Under the pieces are notes generated by a model. The model was given only the letters and a program-made list of their open reading frames with translations. It was not told the DNA's origin and made no database searches. Below, piece after piece: positions 35,220 through 46,000 of a stretch of DNA of 64,000 bases. The DNA is taken from the NCBI RefSeq assembly GCF_009498035.1, contig NZ_CP034550.1, positions 8,246,001 to 8,310,000 of the forward strand. The letters are read 5' to 3'. Source of the stretch: Saccharothrix syringae. Lineage in GTDB: Bacteria; Actinomycetota; Actinomycetes; Mycobacteriales; Pseudonocardiaceae. Numbering within the stretch: the first letter of the stretch is position 1; every line of letters starts with the position of its first letter. The translations under genes and the position numbers were made by a program.

Positions 35220-35460
35220 GTCGGCACCCTCCTCCCGTGTTCGTACGACAACGGTACCGGCGATCACCGACAAAAGCCGCTACCCAGCGCGTGGCCGGGT
35301 GTTGTGCGATCACACATCCGCCCGCTCGGCCGGTCCAACTGCTCCATACCGGTGTCTGCCGGAACCTCTTACCCGCTACCGTGCGTCCCAACACGAAATA
35401 TCCACTGACGTGGTCCGGGCAGTGTCCACTGCCACCAGCGGAAAGTTCTAGGAGATAGTG

Positions 35461-36285
35461 ATGTCCGTCCCGCCGCAGCAGCCGGGTCCGTACGGCCAGC
35501 AGCCGGGTCAATTTGGCCAGCAACCAGGTCAATTCGGCCAGCAGCCGCCCCAGGGCCAGCAGCCCGGCGGGTACCCCCCGCCGCCCCAGGGCTTCCCACA
35601 GGGTGGGCAGCAGCCCGGCTACGGCACCCCGCCGGCCGGCTGGGGCCAGCCCGGCCAGCCGGGCCCGGGGCAGCCGGGACAGCCCGGCCAGCCCGGTTAC
35701 GGCCAGCAGCCGTACGGCCAGCCCGGCCAGTTCAACCAGCCCGGTTACGGCCAACCGGGTGGTTTCGGCGACCCCTACGGGGCGCCGCGCAAGAAGAGCC
35801 CGCTGCCGTGGATCCTGGCGGGCGGCGGCGTGCTGGTGATCGGCGTCGTGGTCCTGCTGATCTTCACCCTCGGCGGCGGCGGCAAGGGCAGCCCGCAGGA
35901 CACCGCGAACGGCTTCGTGGCGGCCTTCAACGCCAAGGACTGGGAGAAGATGCGCTCCCTGACCTGCGCCGAGAAGCAGGGCGACCTCAAGGACCTGGAG
36001 AAGCTGTCCAACCCCGGCGAGGCGATGACCGAGGAGCTGGAGAAGCAGCTGCAGGACCTGCCGCCGGAGGCCCGGGAGCAGATCGAGAAGATGCAGGAGG
36101 CGGCGAAGGAGATCAAGATCACCGCCGCCGTGGACAAGGTCGAGACCAAGAGCGACACCGAGGCCGAGGCCACCATCACCCTGAAGGTCGAGAACGTGCC
36201 GACCGAGATGAAGGACTTCGTCAAGGACCAGACCGACACGATCTCCCTCAAGAAGACCGACGACGGCTGGGTCGCCTGCGAGTGA
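35461..36285 (+). CDS. Membrane-anchored DUF4878-like protein with Pro/Gln/Gly-rich N-terminus
   Basis: A 274-residue protein divergent from mpa. Residues 1-110 are Pro, Gln, Gly and Tyr repeats ([20 protein letters not shown]); one helix ([20 protein letters not shown]) follows near 118-138; the rest is a lysine/glutamate-rich exported domain with [20 protein letters not shown], the NTF2-like start of DUF4878 proteins. The architecture repeats that of 965-1666. ATG 35461 has AGGAG 6 nt upstream. The 240-bp spacer to mpa contains no gene; TGTGCGATCACACA at 35303-35316 is a weak Crp-like match. Function is unknown. Confidence 0.83.
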   Translation: MSVPPQQPGPYGQQPGQFGQQPGQFGQQPPQGQQPGGYPPPPQGFPQGGQQPGYGTPPAGWGQPGQPGPGQPGQPGQPGYGQQPYGQPGQFNQPGYGQPGGFGDPYGAPRKKSPLPWILAGGGVLVIGVVVLLIFTLGGGGKGSPQDTANGFVAAFNAKDWEKMRSLTCAEKQGDLKDLEKLSNPGEAMTEELEKQLQDLPPEAREQIEKMQEAAKEIKITAAVDKVETKSDTEAEATITLKVENVPTEMKDFVKDQTDTISLKKTDDGWVACE

Positions 36286-36291
36286 CCCGCG

Positions 36292-36318
36292 ACGGCCCCG
36301 CCCGGCGGGCGGGGCCGT
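36292..36318. terminator. Bidirectional terminator between convergent genes
   Basis: ACGGCCCCGCCC (36292-36303) pairs perfectly with GGGCGGGGCCGT (36307-36318) over a 3-nt loop, 7 bp after the plus-strand gene and 10 bp before the end of trmI. Confidence 0.8.
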
Positions 36319-36327
36319 TCTCGCTGG

Positions 36328-37844
<1,517 letters not shown>

Positions 37845-37887
37845 TTAGTAGGACGACCGGTGTGCGCCGCTGTGCTGTGATGACCGG

Positions 37888-39003
37888 GTGTGGCTGTTCC
37901 GCAGGTACCACGACCCGCTCGTCGCGGTGGCCTTCTTCGCCCTCGGGGTGCTGGTCCACCGGTTGGGCGCGGACCTGGTCATGGGCGGTCGGGACGACAC
38001 CACGCCGCTCGGCGTGCGGCTCGCGGTCCTCGGGGTGGCGTGCGCGGGGCAGGCGTTCCGGCACTCCGCGCCGGCGGCGGCGCTGCTGGTGGTCACCGGG
38101 GCCGCGGTGGTGGACGCGCGCCTGGGCCTGAGCATGCCGGTGCTCATGGTCCTGGTCGACGTGCTGTTCGCGGCCGCCCTGCGCGGCTCGCGCCGGCTGC
38201 ACCAGGGGCTCGTGGGCGTGGTGGCGGTGCTGACCGTCGGCGGCGCCGCGGTGGTGGCCGTGATCGGCGACTGGCGGATGTCCTTCTACGCCGGGTTGCA
38301 GGCGTTCTCGCTGTTCGTGGTGCCCGTGTGGTGGGCGACGAACGTGCGGCAACACCGGGAGGGCGCCGAGCAGATGGCCCGGATCGTGGAGCTGGACCGG
38401 CGGGCCGCGGTCGCCGCCGAGCGCACCCGGATGGCCCGCGACCTGCACGACGTGGTGGCCGGGCACCTGTCGGCGATCGCGATCCAGTCCGAGGCGGTGC
38501 TGTCGCTGCGCGACGGCGACCCGGAGACCTCGCGCACCGTGCTCAAGGCGGTGCGGGAGAACAGCGTGCGGGCGTTGGCGGAGATGCGGATGATGATCGA
38601 CGTGCTGCGGGCCGACGACCCCGTGGACGAGCCGGCGACCGTGCGGCTGGCCGACGTGGGGCTGCTGGTGGACTCGGCCCGCGCGGGCGGCCTGGACGTC
38701 GGGTTCCGGGGCGCGGACGTGGCGGACCTGCCGGTCGCGGTGGACGTGGCCGCGTACCGGATCGTGCAGGAGGCGCTGACCAACGCGGTCAAGCACGCGC
38801 CCGGCGCGCGGGCGTCGGTGGCGCTGGAGCGGCAGGTCAGGCGGTTGGTGGTGGTCGTGCGCAACGAGCTGCGCGGTACCGGCGGGGACGGATCGGGGAC
38901 GGGGTTGGTGAGCATGGCGGAACGCGCGCACGCGGTCGGCGGCCGGTGCGCGGCGGGTGCCGACGGCCCCGAGTGGGTCGTGCGGGCGGAGCTGCCGCTG
39001 TGA
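37888..39003 (+). CDS. NarL-class sensor histidine kinase (second system)
   Basis: A 371-residue membrane kinase with about five N-terminal helices, the HisKA_3 box MARDLHDVVAGHLSAIAIQS with His187, and an HATPase domain (IVQEALTNAVKHAPG, SGTGLVSMAERAHAV). The G1 region is abbreviated (VRNELRGTGGDG), which could lower ATP affinity. GTG 37888 is the apparent start. It overlaps the following response regulator by 4 bp. GTGATGACC at 37877-37885 is exactly mirrored by the start of the divergent membrane protein gene. Confidence 0.88.
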   Translation: MWLFRRYHDPLVAVAFFALGVLVHRLGADLVMGGRDDTTPLGVRLAVLGVACAGQAFRHSAPAAALLVVTGAAVVDARLGLSMPVLMVLVDVLFAAALRGSRRLHQGLVGVVAVLTVGGAAVVAVIGDWRMSFYAGLQAFSLFVVPVWWATNVRQHREGAEQMARIVELDRRAAVAAERTRMARDLHDVVAGHLSAIAIQSEAVLSLRDGDPETSRTVLKAVRENSVRALAEMRMMIDVLRADDPVDEPATVRLADVGLLVDSARAGGLDVGFRGADVADLPVAVDVAAYRIVQEALTNAVKHAPGARASVALERQVRRLVVVVRNELRGTGGDGSGTGLVSMAERAHAVGGRCAAGADGPEWVVRAELPL

Positions 39004-39650
39004 TCCGGGTGCTGGTGGCCGACGACCACGCGGCGATCCGGGCGGGCCTGGTGATGATCCTGGGCGGCGCCGGGGACGTCGAGGTGGTCGGCGAGGCCGG
39101 TGACGGCGCGGCGGCGGTGCGGCAGGCGCTGGCCCTGCGGCCGGACGTGGTGCTGATGGACGTGCGGATGCCCGGGGTGGACGGCATCGAGGCGACCCGG
39201 CGGCTGGCCGGCGTGTGCGAGGTGCTGGTGCTGACCACCTTCGACCTCGACGAGTACGTGCACGGCGCGCTGCGCGCGGGCGCGGCGGGGTTCCTGCTCA
39301 AGTCGGTGGAGGCGCCCGCGCTGGTCGAGGCGGTGCGGCGGGTCGCGGCCGGTGACGGGGTGCTCGCGCCGGGCGTGACGCGGCGGGTGATGCGGGAGTT
39401 CGCCGCCACCGCGCCCCGGTCGCGGCCGCCGGGGCTGGACTCGCTGACCGAGCGGGAGGTCGAGGTGCTGCGGTGCCTCGGCGAGGGCCTGTCGAACCAC
39501 CAGATCGGGCGACGGCTGCACATCGGCGAGACCACGGTGAAGACGCACGTGTCGCGCGTGCTGACGAAGCTGGACCTGCGGTCGCGGGTGCAGGCGGCGA
39601 TCCTGGCGCAGGACGCCGGCCTGCTCAGCGGCGGTTCAGGGCAGCCCTGA
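39000..39650 (+). CDS. NarL/FixJ-type response regulator (second system)
   Basis: A 216-residue regulator with acidic residues in VLVADDHAAIR, phosphoacceptor Asp54 in VLMDVRMPGVDG, switch lysine in GFLLKSVEA and a LuxR-type helix-turn-helix (LTEREVEVLRCLGEGLSNHQ, TTVKTHVSRVLTKLD). It starts with GTG in the GTGA overlap with its kinase gene. No transporter gene accompanies this pair, and its target cannot be told. Its last 26 bp overlap the convergent site-2 protease gene. Confidence 0.91.
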   Translation: MIRVLVADDHAAIRAGLVMILGGAGDVEVVGEAGDGAAAVRQALALRPDVVLMDVRMPGVDGIEATRRLAGVCEVLVLTTFDLDEYVHGALRAGAAGFLLKSVEAPALVEAVRRVAAGDGVLAPGVTRRVMREFAATAPRSRPPGLDSLTEREVEVLRCLGEGLSNHQIGRRLHIGETTVKTHVSRVLTKLDLRSRVQAAILAQDAGLLSGGSGQP

Positions 39651-40755
39651 GGTCCTCGCGGCGCAGCACGCCCGCGGGGCGGCCCTCCAGGTCGACCACC
39701 AGGTACTCCCAGGCGGCGGTGCCGTGCACGCGCTCGACCACCTCGTCGCCGCTCTCGTTCTCCAGCAGCACCGTCTCCGGCCGGATGGGCACGGCGGCCT
39801 GCTCGGCCGGCGCGTGCGGCGAGGTGGACGCCAGCCGCCGGGCCATCTCCCGGTCCAGCAGGCCCGCGGCCACGCCGTCGGCGCGGACCAGCACCACGCC
39901 CCGGCCCGCGGACGCGGTGAGCGCCCCCGACACGGGGCTCTCGGCGGGCAGCTGGAGGACCGGGCGGACCAGCTCGGTGAGGGTGAGGCCGTCGGGCCAG
40001 GTGCGCCGGTGCTCCGCGGTCAGCTCGCCGCGGGCGCCGGCCAGCACGAACCAGGCGGTCAGCAGGCACACGCCGAACCTGACCCAGCGGTCCTCGCTGC
40101 CCGCCAGCACGCCCCACACCGCCCACCCGACCAGCAGCGCCGCCACCACGCCGCCGCCGACGACCGCGGCCCTGGTGCCCGAGGCGCGGCGGCCGGTGCA
40201 GGCCCAGACGCCGGCGCGCAGGATGCGCCCGCCGTCCAGCGGCAGGCCGGGCAGCAGGTTGAACACGGCCACGGCGGCGTTGGCGAACGCCGTCTGGGCG
40301 ACCAGCAGCCACACCGCGTCCGGCTCGGGCATCGCCGCGGCGGCGAGGGCGAACACGCCGGCCAGGAAGACCGACACGAGCGGGCCGGCCGCGGCGATGG
40401 CGCCCTCGTGGCCGGGTCTGGTCGGGGTGCGCATGACCTCGGACACGCCGCCGAGCAGGAACAGGCGCAGCCGGCGGACCGGCAGGCCGAGGCGGAGCGC
40501 GACCAGGGTGTGGCCCAGCTCGTGGGCCAGCACGGACAGGCCGAGGAAGACCGCGAACGTGGCCGCCAGCAGCACCCCGGTCACGCCGTCCGCGCCGGGG
40601 ACCAGGCGGCCGACCATCGGCGCGTAGAGCACGACGACGGCCGCCGAGCCGAGCCACCAGGAGGGTGCCAGCAGCACCGGCACCCCGGCCGCGCGGAACA
40701 GCGGCAGGCCGCCGTCCCGGCCGACCTGCCGTCGCCAACCGCCTGTTGTGGCCAC
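39625..40755 (-). CDS. M50 site-2 protease with C-terminal CBS region
   Basis: A 376-residue intramembrane metalloprotease. Zinc ligands are HELGH at 78-82 and Asp174 in NLLPGLPLDGG (166-176), on separate helices as expected. After residue 240 a soluble domain with two CBS-like repeats follows (LVRPVLQLPAESPVSGAL, YLVVDLEGRPAGVL). This is the Rip3-like group, which cleaves membrane-bound anti-sigma factors or other small membrane proteins; the CBS part may sense nucleotides. GTG 40755 is the start. It overlaps the convergent response regulator by 26 bp. Confidence 0.9.
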   Translation of the reverse strand: MATTGGWRRQVGRDGGLPLFRAAGVPVLLAPSWWLGSAAVVVLYAPMVGRLVPGADGVTGVLLAATFAVFLGLSVLAHELGHTLVALRLGLPVRRLRLFLLGGVSEVMRTPTRPGHEGAIAAAGPLVSVFLAGVFALAAAAMPEPDAVWLLVAQTAFANAAVAVFNLLPGLPLDGGRILRAGVWACTGRRASGTRAAVVGGGVVAALLVGWAVWGVLAGSEDRWVRFGVCLLTAWFVLAGARGELTAEHRRTWPDGLTLTELVRPVLQLPAESPVSGALTASAGRGVVLVRADGVAAGLLDREMARRLASTSPHAPAEQAAVPIRPETVLLENESGDEVVERVHGTAAWEYLVVDLEGRPAGVLRREDLRAALNRR

Positions 40756-40858
40756 GTCGCAGAGCCTAGGGCCCGGGGTGTATCACCGCTGTGATTCGGC
40801 CGGTCGCCCGCTCGCCGCGCGAACGATCTTGTCGGTGCCTTGGCCTATCGTTTGGCCC

Positions 40859-41725
40859 ATGGCAGTGCCGACGACCACCGACCGACCCGTCCGCAGGCCG
40901 GCGTTGTCGCCCTCCCGCGCGGGCGACTTCAAGCAGTGCCCGCTGCTCTACCGGTTCCGGGCCGTCGACCGGCTGCCGGAGAGGCCGACCAGGGCCCAGG
41001 TGCGCGGCACGGTGGTGCACGCGGTGCTGGAGGAGCTGTTCGACCTGCCCGCCGACCAGCGGGTGCCGGCGCGGGCGCGCGAGCTGGTCGGGCCCGCGTG
41101 GGAGCGGGTGCGGGCGGAGCGGCCGGAGTTCGCCGACCTGTTCGCCGAGGACGACCCGGAGCAGCAGGAGTGGCTGGCGTCGGCGGCGGGGCTGCTCGAC
41201 GGCTACTTCGGCCTGGAGGACCCGCGCCGGTTCGACCCGGACGCCCGCGAGCTGCTGGTGGAGTGGGAGCTGCCGTCGGGGGTGCTGCTGCGCGGGTACG
41301 TCGACCGGGTGGACGTGGCGCCGACCGGCGAGGTCCGGGTGGTCGACTACAAGACGGGCGCCGCGCCGCGCGAGGTGGGCGAGGCCAAGGCGCTGTTCCA
41401 GATGAAGTTCTACGCGCTGGTGCTGTGGCGGTTGCGCGGCGTGGTGCCCCGCCAGCTGCGGCTGATGTACCTGGCGGACCGGCAGGCGCTGGCCTACCAG
41501 CCGGACGAGGCGGAGCTGGCGCGGTTCGAGCGGACGCTGGAGGCGATCTGGGACGCCATCCTGCGGGCGGCCCGGTCCGGGGACTTCCGGCCCAACCCCA
41601 GCCGGATGTGCGACTACTGCGACCACAAGGCGCTGTGCCCGGCGTTCGACGGCACGCCGCCGCCCTACCCGGGGTGGCCGGAGCCGGACGCCGGCGTGGA
41701 GACGCCGCTCGACCGGGTGGACTGA
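40859..41725 (+). CDS. RecB-family PD-(D/E)XK nuclease with Fe-S cysteines
   Basis: A 288-residue protein. The nuclease core shows RGYVDRVD then VDYKTG (Asp163, Lys165) and QMKFYALVLW. Four cysteines, Cys27 near the N-terminus and Cys251, Cys254, Cys260 at the C-terminus (MCDYCDHKALCP), match the Fe-S clasp of AddB, Cas4 and related nucleases. It corresponds to Rv2119, which is also beside trmI. A role in DNA repair is likely from the family. ATG 40859 starts MAVPTTTDRP. A thioesterase gene follows after 4 bp, so the two may be cotranscribed. Confidence 0.88.
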   Translation: MAVPTTTDRPVRRPALSPSRAGDFKQCPLLYRFRAVDRLPERPTRAQVRGTVVHAVLEELFDLPADQRVPARARELVGPAWERVRAERPEFADLFAEDDPEQQEWLASAAGLLDGYFGLEDPRRFDPDARELLVEWELPSGVLLRGYVDRVDVAPTGEVRVVDYKTGAAPREVGEAKALFQMKFYALVLWRLRGVVPRQLRLMYLADRQALAYQPDEAELARFERTLEAIWDAILRAARSGDFRPNPSRMCDYCDHKALCPAFDGTPPPYPGWPEPDAGVETPLDRVD

Positions 41726-41729
41726 AGCC

Positions 41730-42503
41730 GTGGGCGCGTTCTACGAGCCGCTGGCCGGGGACCGGTTCGCCTCGACCGGGCACACCGCCGGCCCCTGGAG
41801 CGACGACAGCCAGCACCTGGGCCCGCCGTCCGCGCTGCTGGTGCGGGCCCTGGAGCGGTGCGCGCCGCGCCCGGGCACCCTGCTGTCCCGGGTGACCCTG
41901 GAGGTGCTGGGCCCGGTGCCGGTGGCCGAGCTGTCCGTCGAGGCGGCGGTGGAGCGGCCGGGCCGCTCGGTGGAGCTGCTGTCCGCGTCCCTGTGCCACG
42001 GCGGACGGCCGGTGCTGCGGGCCCGCGCGTGGCGGATCGTGACCGGTGACACGGCGGTCGTGGCCACCGGCGACGGCCCGTCGCCGCCACCCGCCGAGGG
42101 GTGCGCGCCGATGCCGGTGCCCGCCGGCTGGCGGCGCGGGTACCTGGCCGCGATGGAGTGGCGGTCGGTGACCGGCGGCGTCTTCGAGCCCGGTGACGCG
42201 GTGGTGTGGGCGCGGCCGGCCGTGGCGGTGGTGGCGGGCGAGGAGCCGACGCCGCTCCAGCGGCTGTTCACCGTCGCCGACTCGGCCAGCGGCGTGTCCG
42301 GGCGGCTGGACATCACCCGGTGGTACGCGATCAACACCGACCTGACCGTCCACCTGCACCGCGAACCGGTCGGCGGGTGGTTCGCCCTCGACGCGACCAC
42401 GGTCCTCGGGCCGACCGGCGTCGGCGTGGCGACGAGCGTGCTGCACGACGGGCGCGGCCCGGTGGGGCGCAGCGCCCAGTCGCTGTTCGTGCGGCAGCGC
42501 TGA
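41730..42503 (+). CDS. Thioesterase family protein (double hotdog)
   Basis: A 257-residue acyl-CoA thioesterase-like protein of the double-hotdog type: residues 1-110 hold HTAGPWSDDSQHLGPPSALL with the typical substrate-tunnel segment, and the C-terminal half has TRWYAINTDLTVHLHREPVG and VLGPTGVGVATSVLHD. It would hydrolyse acyl-CoA thioesters, but chain length cannot be predicted. GTG 41730 is 4 bp after the nuclease stop. It converges on the AEC carrier gene with only 1 bp between stops. Confidence 0.8.
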   Translation: MGAFYEPLAGDRFASTGHTAGPWSDDSQHLGPPSALLVRALERCAPRPGTLLSRVTLEVLGPVPVAELSVEAAVERPGRSVELLSASLCHGGRPVLRARAWRIVTGDTAVVATGDGPSPPPAEGCAPMPVPAGWRRGYLAAMEWRSVTGGVFEPGDAVVWARPAVAVVAGEEPTPLQRLFTVADSASGVSGRLDITRWYAINTDLTVHLHREPVGGWFALDATTVLGPTGVGVATSVLHDGRGPVGRSAQSLFVRQR

Positions 42504-42504
42504 G

Positions 42505-43422
42505 TTAGCGGAGCAGCAGCACCACGACCGACAGCGTGGCCATCGACAGCACCGTGGACACCAGCACCGCGTCCCGCTGGAAGCGCGGGTCCGACCGGTA
42601 CCGGCGGGCCAGCACGTAGACGTTCTGGGCGGTCGGCAGGGCCGCGCACACCACGGCGGCCAGGCGCGGCGGGCCGGTCACGTCCAGCGCCAGGCACGCC
42701 AGGAACGCCACCAGCGGGTGCAGCAGGAGCTTCAGCGCGACCGCGGTGGCCAGCTCGGCCCGGACCCCCGGTTCGGGGGCGCGTGCCGCGTCGAGCGACA
42801 TGCCGAGCACCACCAGCGCGGTCGGCACGCCCGCGGCCCCCAGTGCCCGCACCGGCTCCAGCACCAGCTCGGGGACCCGCACGCCCAGCAGCCCGCACAC
42901 CAGGCCCAGCAGCGAGGCCAGGATGAGCGGGTTGCGCACCGGCAGCAGGGCCAGCGTGCGCAGCGCCGACCCGCGCCGCCCGGACCCGACCTCCACGGCC
43001 GCGAGCACCACCGGCATCACCACCACCGGCTGGAACAGCAGCACCGCCACCACGAACGACGAGTCGCCCAGCACGCCCACCGCGACCGGGATGCCCAGGT
43101 TGCCCGCGTTGGCGTAGCAGCCGGCCATCGCGCCGAGCGCCCGGTCCGGCGGGGAGCGCCGGAACACCCGCCACTGCACCGCGTAGCCGACCAGGCCGAC
43201 GACGAACGTGCTGATCACGAACGCCAGGACGCCGCGGTTGGCCAGGTCGGCGGGCGAGCCGCCCAGCAGGGTGGTGAACAGCACCGCGGGCATGGCCAGG
43301 TAGAAGGCGAAGCGCCCGAGCACGGTCTCCGCGCGGTCGCCGAGCACGTCGGTGCGGGCGGCGGCGAACCCCACGGCGGTCAGCACCCAGATGGGCGCGA
43401 AGCCGCCGAGCACCCCGCCCAT
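42505..43422 (-). CDS. AEC family transporter (auxin efflux carrier-like)
   Basis: A 305-residue protein with ten predicted helices in two inverted halves. GFAPIWVLTAVGFAAARTDV and AMAGCYANAGNLGIPVAV (the conserved N-G crossover region) identify the family, which exports organic acids or similar small anions. ATG 43422 overlaps by one base the stop of the monooxygenase-fold gene upstream (TGATG), so it is translationally coupled to it and lies in the hisE transcription unit. Confidence 0.87.
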   Translation of the reverse strand: MGGVLGGFAPIWVLTAVGFAAARTDVLGDRAETVLGRFAFYLAMPAVLFTTLLGGSPADLANRGVLAFVISTFVVGLVGYAVQWRVFRRSPPDRALGAMAGCYANAGNLGIPVAVGVLGDSSFVVAVLLFQPVVVMPVVLAAVEVGSGRRGSALRTLALLPVRNPLILASLLGLVCGLLGVRVPELVLEPVRALGAAGVPTALVVLGMSLDAARAPEPGVRAELATAVALKLLLHPLVAFLACLALDVTGPPRLAAVVCAALPTAQNVYVLARRYRSDPRFQRDAVLVSTVLSMATLSVVVLLLR

Positions 43423-43709
43423 CAGGTGGCGCGGTAGTGCTCGACGGTCGGGAAGGGGTCGTAGAAGTGGTGCAGCAGGGCCTTCCACCGCGGGTACAGC
43501 GGCCCCTGCCGGAAGCCGACCACGTGGTCCTCCAGCCGCTCCCAGCGCACCAGCAGCAGGTAGCGGGAGGGGTGCTCGACCGACCGCCGGAGCTCCAGCG
43601 AGACGAACCCGGGCGAGCCGGCGATCACCTCGCGGGCCTGCGCGAAGGCCGACTCGAAGTCGGCCTCCAGGCCCGGCCGGACGTCCAGCCGCGCGGCCTC
43701 CAGGATCAC
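43422..43709 (-). CDS. Antibiotic biosynthesis monooxygenase (ABM) domain protein
   Basis: A 95-residue ferredoxin-like ABM protein: [40 protein letters not shown] and [18 protein letters not shown] are standard for this fold, which includes small quinone monooxygenases and stress proteins without known substrate. It starts at GTG 43709 in a 4-bp overlap with the hisE stop and ends one base into the AEC carrier gene, so hisE, this gene and the carrier form a tight operon. Confidence 0.82.
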   Translation of the reverse strand: MILEAARLDVRPGLEADFESAFAQAREVIAGSPGFVSLELRRSVEHPSRYLLLVRWERLEDHVVGFRQGPLYPRWKALLHHFYDPFPTVEHYRAT

Positions 43710-43969
43710 AGGTGCTTGTAGACGTCTTCGAGGGTCAGGCCGCGGCCGAGCATGAGCACCTGGACGCGGTAGAGCAGCTGCGAGACCTCCTCGGCCAGGC
43801 GCTCGTCCGACTCGTGCTCCGCGGCGATCCAGACCTCGCCCGCCTCCTCCAGCACCTTCTTGCCCTGGGCGTGCACCCCGGCCTCCAGCGCGGCGGCCGT
43901 GGCGGACCCCTCGGGGCGGGTGCGTGCGCGTTCGCTCAGCTCGGCGAACAGCTCGTCGAAGGTCTTCAC
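43706..43969 (-). CDS. hisE: Phosphoribosyl-ATP pyrophosphatase HisE
   Basis: An 87-residue all-alpha protein with [39 protein letters not shown] and [20 protein letters not shown], aligning with mycobacterial HisE over its length. The conserved EExxE and D residues bind magnesium. It converts phosphoribosyl-ATP to phosphoribosyl-AMP in histidine synthesis. GTG 43969 has GAGG about 10 nt upstream; ATG 43987 would add six residues and mirrors the annotated mycobacterial start. hisG, its usual neighbour, is absent; an ABM protein and a carrier follow instead. Confidence 0.9.
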   Translation of the reverse strand: MKTFDELFAELSERARTRPEGSATAAALEAGVHAQGKKVLEEAGEVWIAAEHESDERLAEEVSQLLYRVQVLMLGRGLTLEDVYKHL

Positions 43970-44099
43970 GGGGTCTGATCCTCGCATCCCCCGGCCCGGC
44001 GGGCGGGCGCACCCCTGGTCGGGCCACCGGCCGCCGGTCCGGCTCGGCGTCGCCGCAGCGGCACCGGGGCGGCCGGGCGGACCGCGGCGACCGTCGCGA

Positions 44100-44558
44100 T
44101 CAGATCCCGTAGCGCGGGCTGGTGAACGGCCACACCTCCGCGATCCACTTGGGCACGAACTCGTCGAGCGCGCGCTCCAGGTCCGTGCCGACGTGCTCGT
44201 CGACCACCCACCAGGAGATCAGCGCGTCGTCGCCCCGGTCCTCCAGCGGGTCGATGTAGACGCACCCGAGCAGGGCGGTCTCGTCGGCGTTGAACAGCGC
44301 GTAGTTGAACGACTCGTGCGCCTCCTGCTCCCGCTCGTGGCGGGCCAGGTCCTCGCGGTCCTGCTCGGGGGTCATCGTCGCGGGCGGCCACCCCCACGCC
44401 TCGCCGTAGAGCGACCACAGCCGCTCGCGCGAGCCCATCACGGCCGGGTAGTCGACGTCCACATCGGATTCCCGGATGGGGCGCAGGTGGTGGTCGGCGT
44501 CGAGGTCGACGCGGGTCGGGTGGGCGAAGTCGGCGGGGAGCCAGGTCATGCGCGGCAT
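44100..44558 (-). CDS. GNAT-like N-acetyltransferase of unknown substrate
   Basis: A 152-residue protein with [20 protein letters not shown] at the N-terminus and [20 protein letters not shown] followed by [13 protein letters not shown], the shape of a GNAT beta-sheet core with a degenerate acetyl-CoA motif ([12 protein letters not shown]). Members are common in actinobacteria, with unknown roles. ATG 44558 or ATG 44549 may start it; neither has a clear ribosome binding site. Confidence 0.65.
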   Translation of the reverse strand: MPRMTWLPADFAHPTRVDLDADHHLRPIRESDVDVDYPAVMGSRERLWSLYGEAWGWPPATMTPEQDREDLARHEREQEAHESFNYALFNADETALLGCVYIDPLEDRGDDALISWWVVDEHVGTDLERALDEFVPKWIAEVWPFTSPRYGI

Positions 44559-44632
44559 GGTGCCCCACGGCGGGCCGCCCGCGCCGGCGAAAATCGCGTG
44601 ACGCCGCGGGCGGCCCGCCGGACACTGCTCAG

Positions 44633-45820
44633 GTGACCCTGAGCGACGGCCTCGTGCTGCGCACCGCGCGCCCCGCGGACCTGGAGCAGGTCGGCGCGCT
44701 GCTGGCCGAGCGCGGCGAGCCCGAGGACGCCGTCGACCACCGCCTGGTGGTGGAGGACCCGGACGCGGGCTGGGAGGCGTGCGCGGTCGTCGTGGACGGC
44801 GACCGCGTCGTGTCCACCGCGACCCTGCTCGACGAGACCCTGGTGCTGGGCGGGCTGGAGATCCCGGCGAGCCAGGTCGAGCTGGTGGCGACCGACCGCG
44901 CCTACGAGGGCCGGGGCCTGGTGCGCGCGTTGATGGGCTGGGCCCACGACCGCGCCGCCGCCCGCGGCCACCTGGTGAACATCATGATCGGCATCCCCTA
45001 CTTCTACCGGCGGTTCGGCTACACCTACGCGGTGCCGATCGCCCCCACCCGCGAGGTGCTGGGCACCCCGGTGGCCGGTGACCACGTGCTGCGCGAGGCG
45101 ACCGCCGACGACATCCCGGTCATGGCCCGGCTCCAGGACGCCGAGCAGGCCCGCGCCGACCTGCGGATGCCGCACTCGGCCCCGCTGTGGCGGTGGCTGG
45201 TGGCCCGCGACGGCAGCGCGCAGGTGCTCGTCGAGCGCGGCGGCGTGCCGGTCGCGACCGGGCGCCTCACACCACCGGGTGAAGAAGACGTGCGGCTGGC
45301 GGAGGTCGCGGCGGTGGACGAGGCCGCCGCGCACGCGCTGCTCGCGCTGACCGCGCCGACCGAGGTGACCGAGCGCCCCGGCACGGTCGCGGGCGCGGCG
45401 CTGGAGCCGTTCCTGGCGCCGCCCAAGCCCGACGCGGAGTCCTACTACGTGCGCATTCCGGACCCGGTCGCGCTGCTGGGGCACCTGCGGCCGGTCTTCG
45501 GCGCGCGGCTCGCCGCGTCCGAGCGGTTCGCCGCCGCGGCGGGCGAGGCCGTGGTGTCGTTCTACCGCTCGCACGTGCGGCTGCCGTTCGAGGCGGGCCG
45601 GGTCGGGCCGGTCGTGGCGGGCGGCACGATGCAGGCCCCCGGCGCGGCGGGCGGCGCGGGCGTGGCGCCGGACCTGCTGGCGTCGCTGCTGTTCGGGCCG
45701 CACGGGATCGACGGGCTGACCGCGCGGCAGCCGGATGTCTACCCCGGGCCGAACGCCGAGCTGATGCGGGTGCTGTTCCCGCCGGTGCGGGCCGACGTGC
45801 TGACGTTCTACCTGCCGTAG
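44633..45820 (+). CDS. Eis-like GNAT N-acetyltransferase
   Basis: A 395-residue protein of full Eis length. The first GNAT domain has SQVELVATDRAYEGRGLVRA (acetyl-CoA binding) and PYFYRRFGYTYAVPIA; a second degenerate GNAT half follows from about 155; the C-terminal part (about 265-395) fits an SCP2-like fold. Mycobacterial Eis acetylates aminoglycosides and protein lysines, but the group is broad. GTG 44633 starts 74 bp from the divergent GNAT-like gene. It is a relative of the truncated gene at the left edge of the window. Confidence 0.78.
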   Translation: MTLSDGLVLRTARPADLEQVGALLAERGEPEDAVDHRLVVEDPDAGWEACAVVVDGDRVVSTATLLDETLVLGGLEIPASQVELVATDRAYEGRGLVRALMGWAHDRAAARGHLVNIMIGIPYFYRRFGYTYAVPIAPTREVLGTPVAGDHVLREATADDIPVMARLQDAEQARADLRMPHSAPLWRWLVARDGSAQVLVERGGVPVATGRLTPPGEEDVRLAEVAAVDEAAAHALLALTAPTEVTERPGTVAGAALEPFLAPPKPDAESYYVRIPDPVALLGHLRPVFGARLAASERFAAAAGEAVVSFYRSHVRLPFEAGRVGPVVAGGTMQAPGAAGGAGVAPDLLASLLFGPHGIDGLTARQPDVYPGPNAELMRVLFPPVRADVLTFYLP

Positions 45821-45862
45821 CGACCGGGACCGCGGTGCGGGTCGGCGGTCGCGGTGCGGTGC

Positions 45863-45997
45863 TCAGGCGCCGCGGCCGGCCAGTTCGACGCCGAGGGCGA
45901 CACCCGTGAGCACGAGCAGCGCGCCGGAGGCGGCCAACGCGCGCCGGTAGCCGGTGTCGCCCAGGTGCCGGGGACCGGTGTGGTCGGGCTCGGGCAC
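45863..45997 (-). CDS. Possible 44-residue single-span membrane protein
   Basis: A short frame from GTG 45997 to TGA 45863 encodes a hydrophilic N-terminus (VPEPDHTGPRHLGDTG) and one hydrophobic helix (ALAASGALLVLTGVALGVEL). It is the only protein-like signal in the 309-nt gap between the Eis-like and haemoglobin genes. No ribosome binding site is visible, and 14-bp tandem repeats lie immediately upstream, so it may be non-functional. Confidence 0.33.
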   Translation of the reverse strand: MPEPDHTGPRHLGDTGYRRALAASGALLVLTGVALGVELAGRGA

Positions 45998-46000
45998 CGC

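Noticed and set aside
35303..35316. TGTGCGATCACACA as a Crp-type binding site upstream of the DUF4878-like gene.
   Set aside because: It matches the half-sites imperfectly, single matches are expected by chance, and no promoter can be placed relative to it; mentioned only as weak.
40859..41725. The Cas4-like cysteine pattern as a sign of a CRISPR adaptation gene.
   Set aside because: The gene sits beside trmI as Rv2119 does in mycobacteria and no other cas gene is near; it is a general RecB/AddB-like nuclease.
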